Source of the DNA: Acheta domesticus
Lineage: Eukaryota > Arthropoda > Insecta > Orthoptera > Gryllidae
Direction of reading: 5' to 3'
NCBI GenBank assembly: GCA_031308135.1
Contig: JAHLJT010000631.1
Location: forward strand, 2,767,371 to 2,831,370
DNA: 64,000 nt
Under the pieces are notes generated by a model that saw only the letters and a program-made list of their open reading frames with translations, was not told where the DNA came from and made no database searches. The translations under genes and the position numbers were made by a program. Every line of letters begins with the position of its first letter. Position 1 is the stretch's first letter. Of the stretch, positions 57,700 through 64,000 are shown piece after piece.

Positions 57700-58068
57700 T
57701 TTCGCCGCATCCGGGCCACAGTGCGTCGGCGGGGGCGGCGAGGGCGGCGGGGGCGGCAGGGGCGGCAGGGGCGGGCGGCGGCGCCGCGCCCAGTTCAGCC
57801 GGCGCCGGCGAGGTGGACTGGCCGGCTATTTCCAGTGCGGCGGCGAGCGGGCGGCGGCGGAGTGGCGACGCGGGGGGGGGGCGGGAGGGGAGGGGCGGGG
57901 CGAGGCGCCGCGGTGTTATGGCCGCTATCGCTCAGTGGGCCGCCGAGCGCGCGGCGCAGTCTGTCGCTTCTGCGCGCCCCGCTGCGCCCCGCCCCCGCAT
58001 CCCGACGCCCCGCGGGCCCGCCGCGCCGAACGAAGGCGACGCGTGGCAAAGGGTGCCCATACACGGGT
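57700..58068. other. CpG-rich island
   Basis: GGCGGCGGGGGCGG-type repeats and dense CpG. A plus-strand ORF crosses it (57573-58151), but the product is Ala/Gly/Arg low-complexity with no domain. Its downstream edge is cut by the hAT MITE at 58086. Confidence 0.5.
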
Positions 58069-58085
58069 TCCTAAATTCTAATGAT

Positions 58086-58763
58086 CAGAGACAGGATTTT
58101 TATGTAATTACATATTTTTTGTCTTTCTACTTACAGTTCTCAAAATTGTAATCTTGGCGAATCATAGTCCCCCTCCTAATACAATATCGAATTTTTTCCC
58201 CACAGATTTTTACATATTTGGTACTATGTTACATATTTTGCAGTTTTCACAATATATTTTCTTGTTTTATTAATTTTCTTCAATTTAATTTCATATTTTT
58301 TTATGAAAAGATGTATTTTTTTTAAATAAGCATTTTTCCCTACATTATTGTGGAAATCTGCGAGTCCAAAATATCATTGACACCTCGTTTTTATGATGTG
58401 TAACCTTAATTTCCGAGAAAAATTTGCGATCGCCGTCGTGTACCACTTCGATGAAGATGCTATAGTGTATGTTTGCTGGTCGTAGATCTGGCCAGTTTGT
58501 GCGACGGCTTCTATTGCGATTAGTCTGGCTGCTAAACTACGGTTCTGGATTACAATAGATTGCTGCTGACGAGAAAGTAGTATGATGTAAAGTGAGCAGT
58601 TTTGTAAATGTAATTCCTTGCTATGTAAATGGTTTCTAATTAGAGAATTTTAATATTACATATTATACCAGATTTTACATATTTATTACATATTCTTTCT
58701 GTTTTCATTACATATTTATGTAAATATTTTGACGTGTATTGCTACATATTTTTCCGGTCTCTA
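58086..58763. mobile_element. hAT MITE with exact 8-bp target duplication
   Basis: The ends are CAGAGACAGGATTTTTATGT and the inverse of TAGAGACCGGAAAAATATGT. CTAATGAT is duplicated exactly at 58078-58085 and 58764-58771. TTACATATTTT-type words recur near both ends, as expected for hAT subterminal transposase sites. 678 bp, non-coding. Confidence 0.92.
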
Positions 58764-58771
58764 CTAATGAT

Positions 58772-59339
58772 TAATAACTAAACGGCGGGTTTCAATGAAA
58801 TGTCATTGTTTTTCTTTTCACTTTAGAACAATGCCGCTTAGTATAGAAATTAATGTTATGTTACGACAAAACGATATGACGCATTTTTATATGTTTTCAT
58901 TTTGCATTTTTCGTCGATTTCCACTGAGTCATTTTTTTACCTTTTTACATCATTTTTTATAATTTTCGCTGATTTCATCGAATTTTAACATTATTTTAAT
59001 GGTATTTGCTTCGAACAATATTTACGAGATGCAACAAATGTTCACCCCAGAATTCCTGAGTGGCCTATTCGTTTTCTTTGTTCGTACATTGTGATGTCAG
59101 CCATTGTGAGTACTATGTAATCTAAGGTTCCTGTGACACCTATTGGTGAAATTGTCAGTTCGGCCGATTTAGAGATAAATAAAGGCAGAGATTTTCTTTT
59201 CCAGAACAGCCCAAACCTCAAGTTTGCAAACTGAGTTCATTTACACGAAAGGAAGAAGCCTTGATTATATCAGTAACATATCCAACAGCTTGAGTTTTTC
59301 ATCTGAACGGGATTTTGTCAAATTTTTTAAGTCATTTTC
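58772..59339. other. intergenic
   Basis: Nothing recognised. Confidence 0.4.
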
Positions 59340-59430
59340 TTTGTTTTTAGGGCATTTTAAAAACATTTTAAGAGAATTTTATTGATCATTTTTGGCAATG
59401 TTTTGGGCCACCAAAATCCACCCCCTATTA
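59340..59430. mobile_element. hAT right-end fragment
   Basis: Read inversely it starts TAGGGGGTGGATTTTGGTGG and has ATGCCCTAAA-type words, resembling the right end of the element at 46780-47431. No left end found. Confidence 0.5.
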
Positions 59431-59446
59431 ATAACACACAACACAC

Positions 59447-59750
59447 AGGGTGGCTGAGATCGCTAAGGTTGTGCTCTGGCGGTGTCGAACCGAAGAATCG
59501 CGGGCTCAAGTCCCGCCACGGTCGTGTTTGCCGTGTCTGTGTATGTTTGTGGTCATCCATTTCATCCTTCATCATTATCATTTCATCTCATCCCCCAGGG
59601 CTAACAACCCTGTGTGTAAAAACGAATTCAGCATGCGGATGCGGATTCAGCAGAAAATGCAAGATCCTATTATAAAAGTCACGTGCACCTATCCTCGATA
59701 AATGCGACTGAACCCGGTGGGTTGCACCGTTCGCCTGGTCTCGAAGTGGC
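59447..59750 (+). mobile_element. SINE family D, copy D2
   Basis: The tRNA-like head has an A-box GGTGGCTGAGATCGC and a B-box GGGCTCAAGTCCC (59502-59514). It then has a GTTTGTGGTCATCC body and GGCTAACAACCCTGTGTGTA shared with the inverted copy at 5395-5652. Confidence 0.7.
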
Positions 59751-60356
59751 CAATTCCGAAAAAAAATCTATGTAGGATTGGGGGTGCACAAAGAATCACA
59801 GGGGCCCGGGGCAGTTGATCCACCGTGGCCTCTCATTTAAAAAAAAAATCCTTTTCCCCTAATTCATAAACAGAATTTATTTCTCCGTGCGTCAGAAATA
59901 ACTTACAACATTAAATTTGGATTAGAGATAAAGACATTTTTATAATTTCTTTTGAATGAAAACAAAAATTCGGGACCTCAATTAAGTCGGGGCCTGGGGC
60001 AAGTTACTCCAGCTGCTCACCTTCCTCTTCTGGTCACCCTGGGTAGATTGGCTTTCTTTAAAGTGGAGACTTTTGAGGCTCCTGAGGGGCTCACGGTGGG
60101 TCTTCGCGATATCCACCCCTCCCTGAGTCGGTTGACTCAGTGTACAGCCGGGTAGCCATTGCGCCGTTCGTGGTCTGTAAAGATTACCGAGGCAGGCCAT
60201 GGACCTATCTCGGAGCTCTTTTAGTATCCCTTTTCTAAACTACTACTTAGGGAGCTAGTTCCACAAGCGTGAGATCTTCTAGAATACACTAGTTAGTGCC
60301 TTACGCGGGATTGCAACGCACACCTCTGGTGAACCTGCCACACCTGACCTTAAAGA
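59751..60356. other. unassigned; ends in (AAT)n
   Basis: Unique-looking DNA that runs into the AAT tract at 60357. It could be the 3' part of another retroelement ending in AAT repeats, but I find no second copy here. The ORF at 59952-60155 is not recognisable. Confidence 0.3.
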
Positions 60357-60357
60357 C

Positions 60358-60402
<45 letters not shown>
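60357..60402. repeat. (AAT)n microsatellite, left flank of R4-like copy 1
   Basis: About fourteen AAT units directly precede the first coding bases of the truncated retrotransposon. Confidence 0.95.
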
Positions 60403-60741
60403 GATCGAAAAACCAGAAAACTGCTAACAATGCATCATGTTGCCCACCCTCGAGCTGATATACATAGACTTTATGTGTCACGTAAGGAAGGAGGAAGAGG
60501 CCTCAGACAAATTGAGGCCTCCTGGCACAACGCAATAGTCGGGATGGGAAAGTATGTAGTCAGCCATCAAGATGACCCTCTAATGATGCAGGTCATGAAA
60601 TCTGACCGAAGAATGGGAAACAGAGGCATTGTTAGTGTAGCTAGAAGCATTGCGAAAAAAACTAGGCAAGACACGTCGAATAACACAGACAATGAACTTC
60701 TGATGCTGCTAAACATGAAGTGTGAGACACAAAAATGTTAA
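60400..60741 (+). pseudogene. non-LTR polyprotein fragment, post-RT region
   Basis: The product begins DRKTRKLLTMHHVAHPRADI, then RLYVSRKEGGRGLRQIE. The motif R--L-----HHP-AD--RLY--R-EGGRGL is typical of the region after the RT domain in R2/R4-type and jockey-type elements. The start ATG lies in the AAT tract by chance. A frame change at 60720-60740 separates it from the next part. Confidence 0.8.
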
Positions 60742-61613
60742 AGAAATCGTGGAGAGACAAACCACTCCACGGACAATACCTAAAAAGAATGGACAAGGTG
60801 CAGATCAATAAACATCAATCATTTATGTGGCTTAAAAGGGGAAGAATGAAGCCAGAATCGGAAGCACTTGTAATAGCTGCCCAAGATCAGGCCTTGAGAA
60901 CACGACATTATGATAAAGCGGTTCTCAAAATTTCCCAAGATGATAAATGCCGCATTTGCCTGGAGCAAGTAGAAACCATTGATCATATTGTCTCAGCTTG
61001 TCCAATCCTAGCAAAGACCGAATACCTTAAAAGACATGACAGGGTGTGTAGCTACCTCCACTGGCAGATCTGTACCGCCCTCGAAGTTCCAAACACATGC
61101 CCCAAGTGGTACGAACACTCACCAAAACCGGTGACGTCTGTTGGATTGTGTACGATATTGTACGACCAACAAATTCAAACTGATCGCACGATAGCGGCAA
61201 ACAAACCGGATATAGTTATCCGGGATTTGGCGAAAAAATCGTGTTTACTTATCGATGTTGCTGTACCTTGCGATCAAAACGTCGTTACCAAGGAGGCAGA
61301 GAAACGTCTTAAATACAAGAGTTTGGAAATCGAGATCAGCCGAATGTGGGGCGTAAAAGCACAGGTCGTCCCGATAGTTATCGGAGCTCTGGGATTTATT
61401 CCGCAAAATTTGAGTAAGAACTTGTCTAAACTCCCAGGTAATTCAAAAGACTGGGAAGTGCAAGAAATTGCTTTATTTGGAACAGCCCACATTTTGCGTA
61501 AAGTATTGTAGAGGCACTGATAGTCACCGGATCTGCTCCTTAGGTAGCTGGTTGCAACCTGGAGTAGATTTTATATTCAGCCGACTCGTAACATCTTTAG
61601 TCGTGATGTAATG
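60403..61613 (+). mobile_element. R2/R4-like non-LTR retrotransposon, copy 1, 5'-truncated
   Basis: Only the 3' third is present: the end of the RT region, a CCHC motif, a restriction-like endonuclease domain and a short 3' UTR, framed by AAT tracts at 60357-60402 and 61614-61643. Truncation at the 5' side is typical of target-primed reverse transcription. The RHD and PD...D endonuclease places it in the R2/R4/NeSL group; TAA-repeat flanks recall the Dong lineage. Confidence 0.85.
60735..61511 (+). pseudogene. non-LTR polyprotein C-terminus: CCHC plus restriction-like endonuclease
   Basis: This 258-codon frame contains, in order, a CCHC motif (CRICLEQVETIDHIVSACP), KRHDRV about 12 residues later (the RHD motif), WYEHSPKPV, and then KPDIVIRD with Asp 15 residues beyond PD (LIDVAVP), matching the PDX12-14D catalytic pattern of R2-type endonucleases. 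A conserved VVPIVIGALGFI follows. This domain nicks the target DNA. The domain itself is intact, but the ORF is detached from the RT by truncation and a frameshift. Confidence 0.85.
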
Positions 61614-61614
61614 G

Positions 61615-61646
<32 letters not shown>

Positions 61647-61664
61647 CAACAACAACAACAACAA
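61614..61664. repeat. (AAT)n then (AAC)n at element junction
   Basis: About ten AAT units change to seven AAC units exactly between the 3' end of copy 1 and the 5' end of copy 2. Confidence 0.95.
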
Positions 61665-62128
61665 CTCCACCTAGGGAGTACACGACCTTGCAGTTGGTGG
61701 TGGAGCTTGAGTACCCCCATGAGCCTGAGAGCTTTGTCAGTGGTAGCCTAGCTACTGGTAGGGCCTCCCTTGCTGAATAGGTTGAAGATGAGGGGTCCGA
61801 CGAAGAAGTACTCCATTTTGAGGAGAGTGGGAAGTAAGTAGAGAGGGAAGGGTCATGAACCTTTGGACTTCCTGTTATCGGCCCATAGAGGGTACAGGAG
61901 AGAAACTGGGTTGGCACACCAGGCCACTGATTAGAGTGGAGGTCCGAACCTTGCATTAGCCAGCGAAGGACGCTGCCTTCAGCAGTCAGTGAAAATCCCG
62001 TGGGGTTTAGTAATGCCGACTGGCGATCGGAGGGACCCCTTGCTGGGCCCTGCGGAGGGGTTGCCCCGAGGCCACTATGGGTCGCAGTAACGGATGACAG
62101 GAAACAACCCAAAGGTTAAGTGTGATCT

Positions 62129-62815
62129 GTGAACTCGAATTTGCTACCTGCGAATCTCCACTTGAAACCAATGAGCAAAGTAGATAGAACAAGCAATGTA
62201 ATGAACCTTAACATGCCTTGTTCTACTAATGTCCCATTCCTGCTCAGAAACCGAGCTAATGTCACCTTGTCGACATCTGGCCATCCCACGGATGTTAGTC
62301 CCAGGGACCCAGAGCCGGCAGTAGCTCGAAGCCATTGTCAGAGATGGACATGGGATGAATTAAAGGAGGTGATGTGGTGCTTCTACTATGCAAAAGCGAA
62401 AAATGGGGGCTCAGAAATAAAAGTCTTTAAGATATGGAGACAGTGGAACCCAGATATGAGACCTACCCTAGACTCAAAGAAGTTTGCCCGTCAACGACGA
62501 TACATACTTAGCAGTGAAAAATTCACAGCAGAACAACTTGCAGACTCCAGAGAAACGCGGAGTATGTTCTTCGATCAAACTATCCACATGTCGAACATTT
62601 AGAACCATCTAATATCCCTGAAAACGATGGTCCTCTTGAAGGTTCATCTCTTCCAAATGAAACATCCGTCAGTGGTGAAAATTCATCTGGCCATGAGTCA
62701 CACGATGAGGACATGATGCGGGACCTCCTCCGACGCGAGATAGAACGAGTTCGTCTACTTCCATTCGAATCTCGTGCACCGTTGAGGAGAATTTACGAAC
62801 ATGCTAAAGCTAAGT
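62129..62815 (+). pseudogene. retrotransposon ORF, N-terminal region
   Basis: The frame opens MNSNLLPANLHLKPMSKVDR and includes WTWDELKEVMWCFYYAKA, a segment found before the RT in R4-type elements. After a frameshift near 62590 the reading continues as HLEPSNIPENDGPLEGSSLP to AKAK and a TGA at about 62815. Further stops lie near 62860. I see no zinc finger in this part. Confidence 0.65.
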
Positions 62816-62901
62816 GAGTGATAGAAACAGCGAATTCCGTCTTAAATGATGTTGTATAGACCTCAAGTAGAGATCTAGATATTACTGAAATCAATCACAT
62901 C

Positions 62902-63495
62902 GTGTATGCAACTGGATATCTAGCATCTCAGATAATCTTGGGGCCAGCCAAGAACATAGATGGCCGACAGCCAGACAGAGTAAAAAGCTCAGTACCACCG
63001 TGGATGAAAAGAATTATGAAACGGATAGCCGACACACGGCGTGAAATATCACTCCTAGCCGAGGCATCTTCTAAGTCAAACCACACGTATAAAGTTCAAC
63101 ACAAAATACTCCATGCTGAACAAAAATACCTAATTGACAATGACCCAACAAGGGTAATGGTAGCTGAAAAGCTAAAAGAGAAAATCCAAGCATGGGCTCA
63201 ACGAATAAGACGGTACAAACGTAGAGAAGATTTCCGTGTACAGAACCGGTTGTTTGAAACAGACGCGAAGAGATTCTATCGCAATCTGACTCAAAAACCG
63301 AATGGCAATGCCGTCACTCCTTCAAAAGATGACGTCGAGGCATTTTGGACAGCAATCTGGGAGGAGAGCAGATCCTACAACAAAGACGCATCTTGGATTC
63401 AATGTGAAGTTGATGCTGCAGGTGAACTTGTGGAAACAGTGGAAGATGTTCAGGAATTCTCGGAAGAGGACCTCTTCAAGCAATTAAGAACGTAG
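62902..63495 (+). pseudogene. retrotransposon ORF, linker before RT
   Basis: A 197-codon open frame rich in Lys/Arg and helix-forming residues, including PPWMKRIMKRIADTRREISL and RRYKRREDFRVQNRLFETD. The latter (RR--R--D---Q-RLF---) is the pre-RT segment of R2/R4-like proteins. It ends by frameshift at about 63480. Confidence 0.75.
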
Positions 63496-64000
63496 GAAAC
63501 TGGAAATCACCTGGAGTTGATAAGATCCAGATTTATTGGATTAAGAAATTAACAGCATTACATTCTCATCTAGCAAAGGCTGTTAATAAAATTTTAGAAA
63601 ACCCTAAGGAACTCACCAAATGGCTCACTCGCGGCACCACGTATTTGCTACCCAAAGCAGGAGACAGCTGTTTGCCAAAGAACTACAGGCCAATTACTTG
63701 CCTGCCAGTAATGTACAAACTTATAACTGCAGCCATAGCTGACAAAATGTATAGGCACCTAGAGAAGAACCACCTGTTGCCAGATGAACAGAAAGGATGT
63801 CGTAAAGGTTCCAATGGCTGTAAGGAAATCGTGCTTCTGAATAAAATAATTTTGAATGATGTAAAGAAACGAAAACGTAATTTGAGCATGGCTTAGATTG
63901 ACTACCAGAAGGCCTTTGACAGTGTACCACATGATTGGATTTTGAAGACCCTGGAGATCTATCGATTTCATCCTAGACTTTTTGAGTTTTGCAAGGCTAG
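63484..64000 (+). pseudogene. retrotransposon reverse transcriptase domain, partial
   Basis: The frame resumes as NVGNWKSPGVDKIQIYW and runs through TYLLPKAGD, KNYRPITCLPVMYKLIT (RT motif 1/2) and LPDEQKGCRKG (motif 2a). It reaches motif A at IDYQKAFDSVPHDW, where the usual Trp before IDY is replaced by a TAG stop at 63895-63897. The catalytic Asp of motif A is preserved. The domain continues past the window end. Confidence 0.85.

Larger units (their letters stand above)
61665..64000 (+). mobile_element. R2/R4-like retrotransposon, copy 2, 5' part
   Basis: A 450-bp GC-balanced 5' UTR (61665-62128) leads into a coding region of the same general type as copy 1, but the two overlap in no part, so family identity is inferred. 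The copy runs off the window before the YADD motif. It has at least two frameshifts and three in-frame stops and is not functional. Confidence 0.8.

Noticed and set aside
59447..59520. Possible functional tRNA gene
   Set aside because: Same reasoning; the head continues into a SINE body shared with 5395-5652.
61597..62112. 171-codon minus-strand ORF
   Set aside because: It lies antisense to the 5' UTR of an R2/R4-like element and ends in Val/Ile runs from the microsatellite.

Overview
The window is AT-rich animal DNA, most likely from an insect with a large, repeat-laden genome. The evidence is one split noggin-like coding exon, tRNA-derived SINEs, jockey-like and R2/R4-type non-LTR retrotransposons, hAT, piggyBac and pogo/Tigger-type elements with visible target duplications, and a long solo LTR. 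Nothing suggests a bacterial sequence: there are no operons and no dense long ORFs. I cannot name the species from the sequence alone.

Layout. 1-4.2 kb: an unassigned GC-rich edge, a TIR repeat, a 177-bp MITE and a SINE. 4.56-4.92 kb (minus): the only exon I trust as host coding sequence, the 5' coding exon of a noggin-like secreted BMP antagonist. It carries a signal peptide and the noggin N-terminal motif, and ends at a clean GTGAGT donor, so the rest of the gene lies beyond the left edge. 5-12 kb: SINEs, hairpin MITEs and intergenic DNA. 12-14.35 kb: a tandem array of about 175-210-bp units running into a 1.2-kb CpG-rich island. 14.4-32.9 kb: AT-rich DNA with SINE family A, MITEs, more GC-rich islands and an RT remnant. 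33-34.5 kb: a 1.5-kb solo LTR with a 4-bp target duplication. 35-50 kb: an RT pseudogene, hAT-type non-autonomous elements with 8-bp duplications, GC-rich islands and a (GGC/GGT)n tract. 50.8-52.4 kb: a Tigger-like element split by a piggyBac-like element and ending in a satellite built from its own terminal motif. 53.6-54.7 kb: a hexamer-based GC minisatellite. 55-59.6 kb: hAT MITEs, a repeat shared with 23.7 kb and a GC-rich island. 60.4-64 kb: two degenerate copies of one R2/R4-like retrotransposon arranged head to tail between (AAT)n tracts; the second runs off the right edge.

No pathway or operon is encoded here. Most annotatable sequence is transposon-derived. The GC-rich islands may be promoters or first exons of unseen genes, one of them perhaps the upstream exon of the noggin-like gene, but several share pentanucleotide runs and their long ORFs are low-complexity, so I do not call them genes.
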